From contig JADJEK010000007.1 of the NCBI GenBank assembly GCA_016709145.1, positions 268,457 to 332,456 of the forward strand: a stretch of 64,000 bases of DNA, read 5' to 3'. The notes beneath the pieces are model-generated. The model was not told the origin of the DNA. It did not search any database and saw only the letters and a program-made list of their open reading frames with translations. Both the position numbers and the translations under genes were made by a program. Shown here piece by piece: positions 7,640 to 17,108 of this stretch (position 1 is its first letter; each line of letters opens with the position of its first letter). Origin of the DNA: Planctomycetota bacterium (GTDB lineage: Bacteria; Planctomycetota; B15-G4; JADJEK01).

Positions 7640-10600
7640 TCACGGGCCGTCGGACAGCAAGCCTGCGAGCCCACCGTGCCGTTCGAGGATCTTGTACAGA
7701 CCACGCAACGTGATCCCGAGCCGGCGCGCGGCCTCGACCTTGTTGCCACCCGCGAGGCGCAGCGAATGCGCGAGGATCCTGCGCTCCTCGGCGTCCATGA
7801 GCTCTTTCCAGCTCTTGTCGAGCACCGCCTCCGGCAGGTCGGCCCTGCGCGCGCGCATCGGTTCCGACAAGTCGGCGACGTCCACCACCGCGCGATCGCC
7901 GAGCAGCGCCGTCAACCGACGGATCTCGTTCTGCAGTTCGCGCACGTTGCCGGGCCATGCGTAGCGCTCGAGCGCAGCGAGTGCCGCGCGCGTGAACGAC
8001 TTCGCCGCGGTCCCGAGCTCGCGCGCGGCGTCGGCCGCGAAGTGCGAGACCAGCAGCGGGATGTCTCCGCCTCGTTCGCGCAACGGCGGCAAGCGCACCT
8101 GAGCGACGTTGAGCCGGTAGTAAAGGTCCTCACGGAACGCGCCGCGCTGGATCAACTCTTGCAAGTTGCGGTGCGTCGCGGCGATGACGCGCACGTCGAC
8201 GTGGATCGGCGCGCGCCCGCCGACGCGGAAGAACTCGCCGGACTGGATCGCGCGCAACAGCCGGCTTTGCAACTCCAGCGTCATGTCGCCGATCTCGTCG
8301 AGGAACAGCGTTCCGCCGTGCGCGACCTCGAACAAGCCTTCACGATCGCGTTCGGCGCCCGTGAACGCACCGCGCACGAAGCCGAACAGCTCGGCCTCGA
8401 TCAGCGTGGCGGTCATGGCCGCGCAGTTCACCGACACGAACGCCTTCTCGCGGCGCGGACCGTTGCAGTGCAACGCGCGCGCGACCAGTTCTTTGCCGGT
8501 GCCGCTCTCGCCGAGGATCAACACCGGGAAGTTGGTGTCGGTCACCCGGTCGAGCAACCCGAGCACCTCGCGCATCGCGGCGCTGCGCGAGACGATCGCT
8601 GCGTAGTCGTAGCGGTTCGCGAGAGCGCGACGTTCCGCGGCCAGCACGTCCTTCACGTCGACGAGCTCTTTCGCCTGCGCGGCCACGGTGTCCATGAGCT
8701 CGCGATTCAGGCGCTCGATGCGTTCATTGGCCACCGCGAGTTGCGACGCACGTTCGGCGTTCTCGCGATGCAAGCGCGCGCGCTCGAGCGCGATGCCGGC
8801 CACCTGCGCGAAGTCCGCGAGCAGGTCGAGATGACCCTGATCGAAGCAATCGACGCGATCGGGATGGTCGACGTAGAGGCTGCCCAGGACACGCTCGTGG
8901 CTGACCAGCGGCACGCACAGGATCGACAGCACGCGCAACTGGGCGATCGACGAGATCGAACGCAAGCGCTGATCGCGCAGCGCGTCGGACGTGACGATCG
9001 GCTCCCCGGTCAGAGCGACACGGCGCGCGACCGAATGGCTGATCTCGAACTCGGGGTTCTGTACGTCTTGTTCGACGAAGTTGCGCGCGGCACGGACTTC
9101 GACCTTGTCGTCTTGGACCAAGATCACGAACCCGCGGCGGGCTCCGCACAGCTCGATCGCCGCGTCGAGCATGATCGCCAGCAGACGGACCGGATCGAAC
9201 TCGGTGTTCACCGCCTTGGTGACGTCGAGCAGGCGCTCGAGCCCGACCAACCGGCGCTCCACTCCGCCGAGCGCACCGCCGCGCTCCGAGCGCAGGCCAG
9301 CGACGGCATCGAGGGCTTGCGTCACGCGCGCGATCTCTTCGCCGAGCGGCACGTGCCCCGCCGCGCGTTGCGCCGCGATCGCGCGTTCGAGATCGTCGCG
9401 GACCGCGCTCAACAATCCCGCCGCGCGCGCGGAACCGGCTCGCGAGCCATCGGTCGTCCCTCGGCGTGCTCGCTCCAATCGAACCGAGGCGCTCGCGGCG
9501 AGTGCCCGAGCCCGCTCGATCGCTGCGCCCTCGGACTGCAGGGCCGCGAGTGCGACCGCGAACGCGGCGTCCGCATCGCCCTCGCGACCGAGCGACTCGT
9601 AGGCGACGGCCCGGACGGCGGCGATCTCGCCGCACACGAGTCCGTCCGCTCCATCGCCGAGCGCGCGCGCCGCGCCGTCCGCGAGCATCAACGCGGCCTC
9701 GCGATCGCCGCGATCGCGCTCGGCTGCCGCCACGAGAACCAACAACTGGGCGCGACGCTGCGGCTTCAACGCGGCTCGAGAACGAGACACTCCGCAGCGC
9801 GCGACGAACCGAGCGGCCCCGCACCGACGCTCCCACAGGTGCATCTCCGCGAGCGCTTGTGCGGCGTCGAGGAACTCATCGCTGCCGCGGTGCCGCGCCA
9901 GGACACGCAGGCCGAGGGCGGCGAGACGGCGGGCTTTGACGCGCTCGCCACGCCAAAGTGCCACGCGACCGTCGAGGATCGAGAACAGCGCCAACCCGAG
10001 TTCGCGACCGACCGACGCTTCCGCCGCGGCGGCCTGCTCGAGGAGACGCGTCGCGTCGACCACCGAGCCCGCACGCAGTTCGACCTCCGCCAAGCGTCGC
10101 TGGACCAACGCCGCGTTGCGCGGCGAACCGCCGCCTTCGAAGCACCGGCGCGCGAGTCCAGCCAGACCGCGGGCTGCACCGATCTCGCCGCGCGCGAGCC
10201 GCGCGCCGATCAACGTGACGATCAGGGTCTCGGCGTGACGCAGTTCGCCGCTCGAGCGGAACTCCGCGAGCGCGGGTTCGAGGACCGCGATGGCGCGACC
10301 GAATTGGCCGGCGTCGACGCGGATCGCTGCGTGATTCGCGACCGCGAGCGCGGCCAAGTCGGCGCGTCCGGCCGAGCGCGCGAGCCGCTCGGCCTCGGTG
10401 TAGGCGACGACGGCCTCCTCGACGCGCGAGAGTTCGGACAGCGCGTTCGCGCGCACGTTCAACGCCGAGGCGCGCTCGAGGGCCGCATCGCGCGGCAACA
10501 CCTCCAACGCCGAATCAGCGGCGCGCAGGGCTAGATCGGCGAGACCGAGTTCCTTCAACAAGTGGGAGCGCGTGAGCAGCAACAACCCGCGCGCGACCGC

Positions 10601-12700
10601 GCCGATGCTGCTTGGCAGGAGCGCGCGTTCGACGCACGCCAGCGCCGCATCGAGCGTCCCGCGCCGCGCGAGCACTCGCGCCTCGATCGCAGCGACCGAG
10701 GCGCGCAAATCGGCGTCACCGTCGAGCGCGCGCGCCGACTCGATCGTCGTGAGGACGCCGTCGTCGTCGCCTTCGAGGTATTGGCAGTCGGCGATCCACC
10801 GGGCCAGCTCGAGCCGGCGCGATGGCTCCAGAGGTTCCTTCGCCGCGAGTTCCAGGAAGGCTCGCGCTTCGCGGGCACGGCCGAGGCGGCGCAAGCGAAT
10901 GCCCGCCTCCAGGAGGTCGCGAACGGCGAACTCGGAGCGGCCGGCGCGAAGGTCCAACCGACCCGCTTCGCCGAGCGCCACGGGATCGTCGGTCGCGGCG
11001 CGTCGCAGCGCCGCTGCGACCATGCCACACGATTCGTCGGTCACGCGCGCGGAGTCGATGCACGCGGTCGCCACGTCGTCCCGCACCAGCACCACGCGGT
11101 CGCGGTCGTCCCGATCGACGAGCCCGCGCTCCGCGAGCCGTCTCCAAACGTCCGCCGGCGCGATGCGATCGCGGTCCGGGCCGCTCGGGAGCGGCAGCGT
11201 CGTCGACGCCGCGGCGGCCAGAGCGCGCGCTTCGGCTTGGTCGAGGCGATCGATCTCCGCCGCGGCCGAGGCGAACTCCACCCCCCGCAGCGGGAGCCGT
11301 TCCAGATGGCGGGCCGCGTCGACGCGCACGACGCCCCGATCGGCAACGAGCACGCCACCTTCGAGCGCGAGCCGCAACGCGGCACGCACGGCGCGGGGCT
11401 CGAGTCCGGCCGCGCCTCGCAATCGAGCCAACCAAGCGGGAGCCGCCTCGAGCCCAACTTGGACCGAAACCGCGCGGTGGACCTCATCGAGGCTCGGATC
11501 GGGAACGACGACGGCGGCCGCGGTGTCCGGCGCGGTGCGCGCGACGACGAGGACGAGTAGCACGTCCGCGCGCGGTGGCCGTGCTGCGAGATCCGCAGGC
11601 GCGGCGGGAACGAGCACGATGCTGTCGCGCTCGATGGCAGCGACGGTTTCGGCCACATCGAGGGCACGGAGTTCGTCCGCGCGAACGTCGACGACCGGCC
11701 GTCCCATCGCCGCGGCTCTGGCTCGGATGGTGCGCGCCACCTCGTCTTCCGCGCCCGGCGGCACGCGAATCCGCATCGAGCCTCCCCCATCGGGCACGGC
11801 GGCGTCCAACAGCGCGCGCGCGTCGTCGCCCGTGAACTCGAGCGCGTCGACCGCACATCGCAGGGACTCGAGCGTCTCGAGCGCCGCGCCGAGTCCCGTG
11901 ATTCGCGCCAGCTTCTCGAGCACTTCGACCGCGGAAGCCGGCCGCAGCGACGGATCGCGCCGCAGCAGGTGGCGCACGAGTTCCACGATCGCAGCCGGCA
12001 AGCGAGCAGCGACGTCCGCCGGCAAGCGGAAGTCGCCGGCGGTCTGGGTGCGGACGGCATCGACCCCATGTTGTCCCTGGGTCGGCAGACGCCCGCTCAA
12101 CGCCTCGAACAGCATCAAGCCGATCGAGAACAGGTCCGACCGGACACTCGCGGCCCGACCTTCGAGGACTTCAGGGGCCATGTAGGCCAGGGTCCCGGCG
12201 ATAACCGCGTCACCCGGAACCGGCCGCCGCGCGAAGCCGAAGTCGATGACGAACGCGCGCCGCTGCCCCGCCGACCCCGCAACCAGCACGTTGTCGGGCT
12301 TGAGGTCCCGATGCACGAATCCGCGGCGATGCAAGACGCCGACCGCGCGCAGGATCTGCGTGAAGACGGCCAGGATTTCTTCGATCGGGGCCGACCGCAG
12401 CGCAGCGGTGGTCGGCGAGCCGCGTACGAACGGGAACGCGACGACCAGCGCCCCGTCCGACGGGTCGATCCGGACGTCCGTGGCCGCGACCAAGCCCGGG
12501 TGGTGGATGCGGAGCAACGCCTGCGCCTCGCGCAGCGCCTGCTCGCGGCTGCCTCGATCGAAGCGCTTGAGCGCGACCTCGTCGTTCGTGAACAGGTCGA
12601 GTGCGAGGACCACGTCGCCACTGACCCCGGCACCGAGAGGGCGCAGGGTGCGGTAGCGGAAGCGGGATCGCTCGCGGAGATCGGCTGCTGGTTCAGTCAT
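7640..12700 (-). CDS. Ser/Thr kinase-TPR-GAF-sigma54 activator-Fis fusion regulator
   Basis: This 1686-residue multidomain protein begins with a protein kinase (about 16-280). The kinase is complete: G-loop GAGVSG, Lys45, HRDLKPDN at 130-137, DFG at 153 and APE at 175-177. Residues about 300-560 resemble an ATPase/winged-helix region but show no Walker A. Helical TPR-like repeats fill about 600-1090, then a GAF domain (about 1155-1300) and a short coiled segment. The sigma-54 AAA+ domain (about 1370-1605) has GESGTGKE, GAFTGA near 1443, a Walker B in FLDEIGD, and an arginine finger region. A Fis-type HTH ends the protein. It should be a cytoplasmic enhancer-binding protein that also phosphorylates. 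It is divergent from the secreted protein at 12768 by 67 bp. Confidence 0.92.
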   Translation of the reverse strand: MTEPAADLRERSRFRYRTLRPLGAGVSGDVVLALDLFTNDEVALKRFDRGSREQALREAQALLRIHHPGLVAATDVRIDPSDGALVVAFPFVRGSPTTAALRSAPIEEILAVFTQILRAVGVLHRRGFVHRDLKPDNVLVAGSAGQRRAFVIDFGFARRPVPGDAVIAGTLAYMAPEVLEGRAASVRSDLFSIGLMLFEALSGRLPTQGQHGVDAVRTQTAGDFRLPADVAARLPAAIVELVRHLLRRDPSLRPASAVEVLEKLARITGLGAALETLESLRCAVDALEFTGDDARALLDAAVPDGGGSMRIRVPPGAEDEVARTIRARAAAMGRPVVDVRADELRALDVAETVAAIERDSIVLVPAAPADLAARPPRADVLLVLVVARTAPDTAAAVVVPDPSLDEVHRAVSVQVGLEAAPAWLARLRGAAGLEPRAVRAALRLALEGGVLVADRGVVRVDAARHLERLPLRGVEFASAAAEIDRLDQAEARALAAAASTTLPLPSGPDRDRIAPADVWRRLAERGLVDRDDRDRVVLVRDDVATACIDSARVTDESCGMVAAALRRAATDDPVALGEAGRLDLRAGRSEFAVRDLLEAGIRLRRLGRAREARAFLELAAKEPLEPSRRLELARWIADCQYLEGDDDGVLTTIESARALDGDADLRASVAAIEARVLARRGTLDAALACVERALLPSSIGAVARGLLLLTRSHLLKELGLADLALRAADSALEVLPRDAALERASALNVRANALSELSRVEEAVVAYTEAERLARSAGRADLAALAVANHAAIRVDAGQFGRAIAVLEPALAEFRSSGELRHAETLIVTLIGARLARGEIGAARGLAGLARRCFEGGGSPRNAALVQRRLAEVELRAGSVVDATRLLEQAAAAEASVGRELGLALFSILDGRVALWRGERVKARRLAALGLRVLARHRGSDEFLDAAQALAEMHLWERRCGAARFVARCGVSRSRAALKPQRRAQLLVLVAAAERDRGDREAALMLADGAARALGDGADGLVCGEIAAVRAVAYESLGREGDADAAFAVALAALQSEGAAIERARALAASASVRLERARRGTTDGSRAGSARAAGLLSAVRDDLERAIAAQRAAGHVPLGEEIARVTQALDAVAGLRSERGGALGGVERRLVGLERLLDVTKAVNTEFDPVRLLAIMLDAAIELCGARRGFVILVQDDKVEVRAARNFVEQDVQNPEFEISHSVARRVALTGEPIVTSDALRDQRLRSISSIAQLRVLSILCVPLVSHERVLGSLYVDHPDRVDCFDQGHLDLLADFAQVAGIALERARLHRENAERASQLAVANERIERLNRELMDTVAAQAKELVDVKDVLAAERRALANRYDYAAIVSRSAAMREVLGLLDRVTDTNFPVLILGESGTGKELVARALHCNGPRREKAFVSVNCAAMTATLIEAELFGFVRGAFTGAERDREGLFEVAHGGTLFLDEIGDMTLELQSRLLRAIQSGEFFRVGGRAPIHVDVRVIAATHRNLQELIQRGAFREDLYYRLNVAQVRLPPLRERGGDIPLLVSHFAADAARELGTAAKSFTRAALAALERYAWPGNVRELQNEIRRLTALLGDRAVVDVADLSEPMRARRADLPEAVLDKSWKELMDAEERRILAHSLRLAGGNKVEAARRLGITLRGLYKILERHGGLAGLLSDGP

Positions 12701-12767
12701 CGGCGTCGCGAGGATACTCTGTCGCCGAGCGCGACGCGCTTCGTCGCGCGACCGAAGGGAGATCGAC

Positions 12768-14273
12768 ATGTCGAGACGTTCGCATTTCGCGACGGCGCTC
12801 TGCGCCGTGCTGTCGTTGGGCGTGCTGGCGAGCTGGGCCAGCGCGGACGTCGTCCACCTGAAGGACGGGAAGAAGGTCGAGGGCAAGATCGTCAGCGACA
12901 CGCCGGCCGCGATCGAGGTCGAGACCAAGTTCGGCAAGCTGAAGATCGAGCGCAACCAGATCGCTCGCATCGAGGCCAAGCGGATGCCGGCCGAGGAGTT
13001 CAAAGCTCGTCTCGAAGCCGCCGGGACCGACGCCGCCAAACTGTGGTCGGTCGCGGTGTTCGCCAAAGAGAACCGCATGAAGGACGACTACGAGCGCCTG
13101 CTGACGAAGGTGATCGAGGCCGATCCGCAGCATCGCGAAGCCAACGAAGCGCTCGGCAACGTGCAGCACGAAGGCCGTTGGTACACGCCCGAAGCGCTCG
13201 CGAAGGAGAAGGCGGCGTTCGCGAAGCGCATGACCGACGACGGCATGGTCTTCTACAACGGCCGCTGGATCCCGGCGGATTCGGCCAAGCGCGAGCAGGG
13301 CCTCGAGCAATACGAAGGCGAGTGGATCCCGAACGCGGAGATCTACAAGCGCAAGGCGGCGAAGCTCATGCCCGAGCTGCTCGGAGTCACGCTGAAGACC
13401 TACGAGAGCGAGCACTTCCAAGTCCGCATGGAGAACGACGACGCGCTCGGCGCCGACGTCACCACGTTGCTCGAGGACGCCTTCGCGGAGTTCGTCACGG
13501 CGTTCAAGCCGAACGAACTCGAAGCCCGCCTGATGACCTTCTATCCGACAGTGGTCTACGTGCTGCCCGAGTCCGGCACGGTCACGAAGTTCGTCGAGCC
13601 CGGCGGCTACATGGACCAGCTCTACAACTCGCCGAAGGGCATCAACGAGCGCTACCTCGACGCGACCTCGTTCCCGGTGTTCTTCCCGCGACCGGTGATC
13701 GTGACGTCGATCGGCCGACACCTGAAGGGCTCCGACTCGTGGACGGTCAGCCTTATGGGGTTCCTGTCGCACTACGAAGGCAACATGTTGATCCGTCGCT
13801 TCACGCGCAACCACCCGATCCCGGGCTGGCTGGAAGCGGGCATGGCGTCCTACTTCGAAGCGCGACTGAACGGGTTCCAAACGCTCTCGATCACCGAGTA
13901 CACGGGCTTCGAACACGTCAAGAAGTGGGAACAGGGCCTGGAGACGTTCCCGGAGTGGTTCAAGAAGATGAACGATGCGCAGTTCCGCGCGTCGTTGCCG
14001 CCGATCTCCAGCCTGCGCACGAAGATGGTCGAGGAGGTCAATTCACGCGAACTGGTGAAGAGCTTCTTCCTGGTCGCCTGGCTGATGAAGACGAAGCCGG
14101 ACGCCCTCGCCAACTATGCGCGCCACGTCTACGAACGCATCGAGACCACGCGCAACGAACAGCGCACCGAAGAGAGCGTGTTCGCCGAGTCGTTCGGCAT
14201 GACCCCGGAAGAGATGGACGCCGCGTTCGAGGACTGGGCGAAGTCGATCCCAGCCATTCCGAAACTCGACTGA
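12768..14273 (+). CDS. Secreted protein with degenerate gluzincin-like domain
   Basis: This 501-residue protein has a signal peptide (residues 1-26, ending in SWASA). Residues 27-75 form a small beta domain (VHLKDGKKVEGKIV ... TKFGKLKIERNQI) also present in the next gene. A tetratricopeptide-like stretch with Trp/Tyr-rich segments (GRWY, GRWIP, GEWIP) follows to about 200. The C-terminal half resembles an MA-type metallopeptidase near GWLEAGMASYFE, but the expected HExxH is HYEGN, so zinc binding looks lost. GGGAG lies 6 bases before the ATG. It is a paralogue of the protein at 14432. No function can be named. Confidence 0.8.
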   Translation: MSRRSHFATALCAVLSLGVLASWASADVVHLKDGKKVEGKIVSDTPAAIEVETKFGKLKIERNQIARIEAKRMPAEEFKARLEAAGTDAAKLWSVAVFAKENRMKDDYERLLTKVIEADPQHREANEALGNVQHEGRWYTPEALAKEKAAFAKRMTDDGMVFYNGRWIPADSAKREQGLEQYEGEWIPNAEIYKRKAAKLMPELLGVTLKTYESEHFQVRMENDDALGADVTTLLEDAFAEFVTAFKPNELEARLMTFYPTVVYVLPESGTVTKFVEPGGYMDQLYNSPKGINERYLDATSFPVFFPRPVIVTSIGRHLKGSDSWTVSLMGFLSHYEGNMLIRRFTRNHPIPGWLEAGMASYFEARLNGFQTLSITEYTGFEHVKKWEQGLETFPEWFKKMNDAQFRASLPPISSLRTKMVEEVNSRELVKSFFLVAWLMKTKPDALANYARHVYERIETTRNEQRTEESVFAESFGMTPEEMDAAFEDWAKSIPAIPKLD

Positions 14274-14320
14274 CGGAACCGCGTAGCACCATCCGACTGC
14301 CCGCCTGATCCCGGCCGCAA

Positions 14321-14349
14321 TTGTCCGGTCGGGACCGAGCGGCTACACT
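14321..14349 (+). promoter_or_regulatory. Sigma-70-type promoter candidate for the gene at 14432
   Basis: TTGTCC (14321-14326) and TACACT (14344-14349) are separated by exactly 17 bases; each matches its consensus in 4 of 6 positions. It lies between two same-strand paralogues, so the second has its own promoter and a leader of about 75 bases. Confidence 0.5.
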
Positions 14350-14431
14350 TCCGCGTCCTTCCGGAATCCACGAGACCGCACCACCGATCCGAGCTGCGCG
14401 GTGGGCGCCAGGACCCAGCGAGAGGAAATCC

Positions 14432-15904
14432 ATGACTCGTACCGTGTTGCGTCGCACCCTCACCGTCGCCGTCGGCATCGTGTTCGCCGCGCTGTCGACG
14501 ACCGCATTCGCGGACAAGGTGCTCTACAAGGACGGGCGCGCGCCGGTGGAAGGCACGGTTCTCGAAAAGAACGCCGACCAGGTCGTGCTGCAGACCAAGT
14601 TCGGCCAGATCACGATCCCGATGAAGGACGTGCTCCGGATCGAAACCGGCAAGACCGCCGCCGAAAGCTTCAAGGAGAAGTGGGAGTCGGTGGACAAGGA
14701 CAGCGTCGAAGACCTGCTCGCGCTCGCCGACTGGTGTGAAGAGAACGGCCTCAGCCGCGAGACCAAGAAGATCTACCGCCGCGTGATCGAGGTCGACCCC
14801 GATCACGAGACCGCGCGCCGAGCGCTCGGCGACGTGCTGGTGGACGGCAAGTGGGTCGCGAAGAAGGACCTCGACGCCCAGGAGAAGGCGCGCAAGGCGG
14901 CCGAGAAGAAGGAGAAGTCCGACACGGACAAGGCCAACAAGAAGGCCAGCACGGGCAAGAAGGCCGGCGGGCTCAGCAACGAAGTCAAGATCGACGCATC
15001 GGGCGACGTCGGCCCCTTCCTGGTTCCGATCAACGAGAACAAAGAAGAGGACGCCAAGACCAAGCAGAGCCTCGAGGACTTCTTCGGTCAGAAGTTCACC
15101 GTTCAGACGTGCGCCCGTTTCTCACTTCGCGCACAGATGCCCGCGGACGAGAACCAGCGCCATCTCGCGCTGTGCGAGAAGGTGTTGATCGCCTGCAACA
15201 AGTTGTTCGGACACGAGCCGAGCTACGTGCCGTGGCAGGGCACGTACGTGTGGTTCCAGGTCAAGCAAAAGGGCACGTTCCAAGACCTGATCGACTGGCT
15301 CGACAAGAACATGCTCGAGCTCGATCCCGAGACGAAGAAGTTCTTCAAGGACGGCGGCGGTCTGCACACGACGCATCCGTCGCCGACGTCGGCGCAGCTC
15401 GAGCAGAACGTCCCGCTCGAGCGCGTCATGGCGAACGAAGTCGGCAACACCTGGGTGGCGTGGTACTCGTCGGGCGGCGCGCGCAATTGGCTCGAAGAAG
15501 GCTTCGGCGCCTACACCGCGATCATGGAGTTCGGCGTCAACGAACTCTGGCACAGCACGAACACGAAGTACGCCGGCCGTACCGAGATCGCGAGCAAGAA
15601 CTCGGACTCGCACCTGCGTCTGGTGTGCCACGACATCATCAGTGGAGCGACCGAGACGACGCACCCGTTCGGCGAGATCTTCCGCAAGAAGCTGAACGAC
15701 CTCGACTACGCCGACCTCGCGAAGTCGTGGAGCCTCGTCGACTTCCTGATGACCGAGCACCGCGACACGTTCCACACCTACATCCAGAAGGTCCGTGGCT
15801 ACCCCGACGACGAAGCGGCGTTCCGCGACATCTTCGGGTGGTCGCTGAACGACCTCGAGGGCAAGTGGAAGGACTACGTGTTGAAGAACTACCCGACCAA
15901 GTGA
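14432..15904 (+). CDS. Secreted paralogue with degenerate gluzincin-like domain
   Basis: This 490-residue protein has a signal peptide of about 28 residues (cleavage near TAFA-DK). Residues 29-75 repeat the N-terminal domain of the previous gene (VLYKDGRAPVEGTV ... TKFGQITIPMKDVLRIE). A highly charged Lys/Glu/Ala linker lies around 150-185. The C-terminal domain ends like a gluzincin peptidase (NWLEEGFGAY), but the motif that should read HEVGH is NEVGN, so both zinc-binding histidines are Asn. The start is supported by GAGGAAATCC before the ATG. It is probably an exported non-catalytic binding protein. Confidence 0.82.
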   Translation: MTRTVLRRTLTVAVGIVFAALSTTAFADKVLYKDGRAPVEGTVLEKNADQVVLQTKFGQITIPMKDVLRIETGKTAAESFKEKWESVDKDSVEDLLALADWCEENGLSRETKKIYRRVIEVDPDHETARRALGDVLVDGKWVAKKDLDAQEKARKAAEKKEKSDTDKANKKASTGKKAGGLSNEVKIDASGDVGPFLVPINENKEEDAKTKQSLEDFFGQKFTVQTCARFSLRAQMPADENQRHLALCEKVLIACNKLFGHEPSYVPWQGTYVWFQVKQKGTFQDLIDWLDKNMLELDPETKKFFKDGGGLHTTHPSPTSAQLEQNVPLERVMANEVGNTWVAWYSSGGARNWLEEGFGAYTAIMEFGVNELWHSTNTKYAGRTEIASKNSDSHLRLVCHDIISGATETTHPFGEIFRKKLNDLDYADLAKSWSLVDFLMTEHRDTFHTYIQKVRGYPDDEAAFRDIFGWSLNDLEGKWKDYVLKNYPTK

Positions 15905-15946
15905 TCGGGTAGCGCACGGCGGTCGACGACCGCGCCTCGTGCTGAC

Positions 15947-15978
15947 GCGGGGTGCGTGCCTTCGGGTACGCACCCCGC
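15947..15978. terminator. Bidirectional hairpin terminator between convergent genes
   Basis: GCGGGGTGCGT (15947-15957) pairs perfectly with ACGCACCCCGC (15968-15978) around a GCC-TTC-GGG inner hairpin. It sits 43 bases after the stop of the secreted paralogue and 135 bases from the stop of the convergent lipoprotein gene. There is no T tract on either side. Confidence 0.65.
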
Positions 15979-16112
15979 GCTCGTTCCGGCGGTCGGCAGC
16001 TGCGTCGTGGAGTGGAGTGGGATCGCGACGATTCGTGCGCGCTGGCGCGAGGTTCGGGGATCGAGGGTCGCTTGCCGCGGGCGCGGCCCACCGCTGCCGA
16101 TTCGCGAACTCG

Positions 16113-17108
16113 TCAGGGGTTCGGCGTGACGGACTCGACGACGTTCATGGACTCGTCGGTCGTCAGCTTCGAATGGACGTAGAGCTGGGTCCCGAGCAGC
16201 ACGAAGGTCGCTTGGGTTTGGGCACCCTCGGTCGTCACGCGCACGGAAACCGGCGCGCCGGCGGCGATCTCCGCGGGAAGCGGCGTCGGATCGATCTCGG
16301 CGGCTTGCCAGAAGCTCAGATCCTGAACTCCATCCGAGTACGTCTGCTGCAAGACCTGCTTGCCGGCGAGGACCGACAGTTGCGCCGAGATCGGCGCGAA
16401 ACCGGCAGGGACGTAGGCGAGGTGAAAGGTCTGGAAGGACACGAGCGAGGGGAACGAGCTCGGATCGACGTTCGCCTTGAGCACTTGGCCCGGCAGTAGG
16501 TCCACGTTCGTGAGGTCGGGATCCCACTCGATCGTCAGCACTTCCATCTCGGCTGCGAGTTCGCCGCTCGGCAGGAACTCGAGGCACTTCATCGTCTGCA
16601 TGGTCTCTTGGTCGACCCAGACGGTGTAGCGCGGCCGACCCGCTTGCTTCGCCCAGACGTCGGCGACGTACACGGGGCGACCCGCGACGCTGGTGTCGGA
16701 CGAGATCAGCGACCACTCGTAGTTCGCGACGAACAGGTCCCAGTTCCGGATCGCGAAGTCACGCCCACGTACCGTGTAGCGCCCACGGCCCAAGTCGAGC
16801 AAACGATCGAGTCGCTTGAACTCGCTCTGCAGCACGGGATCGGTGAGGGACGCGGCGTCCTTGCCGTTCAGGGTCAACAAGTCGACGGACCACGATCCGT
16901 TCGCCGCTTCGACGACGCGTTCGGTCACGGTCATCGGCGTCGTGCCGTAGAAATCGGACCAGCGTCGCGTCATTCGGACGTCGAGCCCGAGCGACGCGGC
17001 GGAGACACTGGCCTTGAATGGCGCGCTGTGTGATGCGGGCACGCTCGGCCCGCAGCTCGTCAGACCGAGCATCAAGGTCGCCAGCAACACGAACGACGGC
17101 CGCATCAT
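16113..17108 (-). CDS. RseB/LolA-like lipoprotein of sigma factor operon
   Basis: This 331-residue protein has a lipoprotein signal ending in LTSC. The mature N-terminal region has the layout of the MucB/RseB and LolA fold. After a repeating beta pattern comes VAGRPVYVADVWAK, then TVWVDQETMQTMKCLEF and a charged SGELAAEMEVLTIEW strand, the typical core of that family. RseB proteins protect the anti-sigma factor from proteolysis and sense mislocalised lipids or lipoproteins. The position agrees: its ATG overlaps the anti-sigma stop (ATGA). The family call is from pattern and context, so moderate confidence. Confidence 0.72.
   Translation of the reverse strand: MMRPSFVLLATLMLGLTSCGPSVPASHSAPFKASVSAASLGLDVRMTRRWSDFYGTTPMTVTERVVEAANGSWSVDLLTLNGKDAASLTDPVLQSEFKRLDRLLDLGRGRYTVRGRDFAIRNWDLFVANYEWSLISSDTSVAGRPVYVADVWAKQAGRPRYTVWVDQETMQTMKCLEFLPSGELAAEMEVLTIEWDPDLTNVDLLPGQVLKANVDPSSFPSLVSFQTFHLAYVPAGFAPISAQLSVLAGKQVLQQTYSDGVQDLSFWQAAEIDPTPLPAEIAAGAPVSVRVTTEGAQTQATFVLLGTQLYVHSKLTTDESMNVVESVTPNP

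Noticed and set aside
7676..10534. Very long antisense open frame opposite the kinase fusion gene
   Set aside because: Arg/Ala/Glu/Gln-rich, no motif, and exactly antisense to a gene with clear domains; a product of high GC content in the third codon position.
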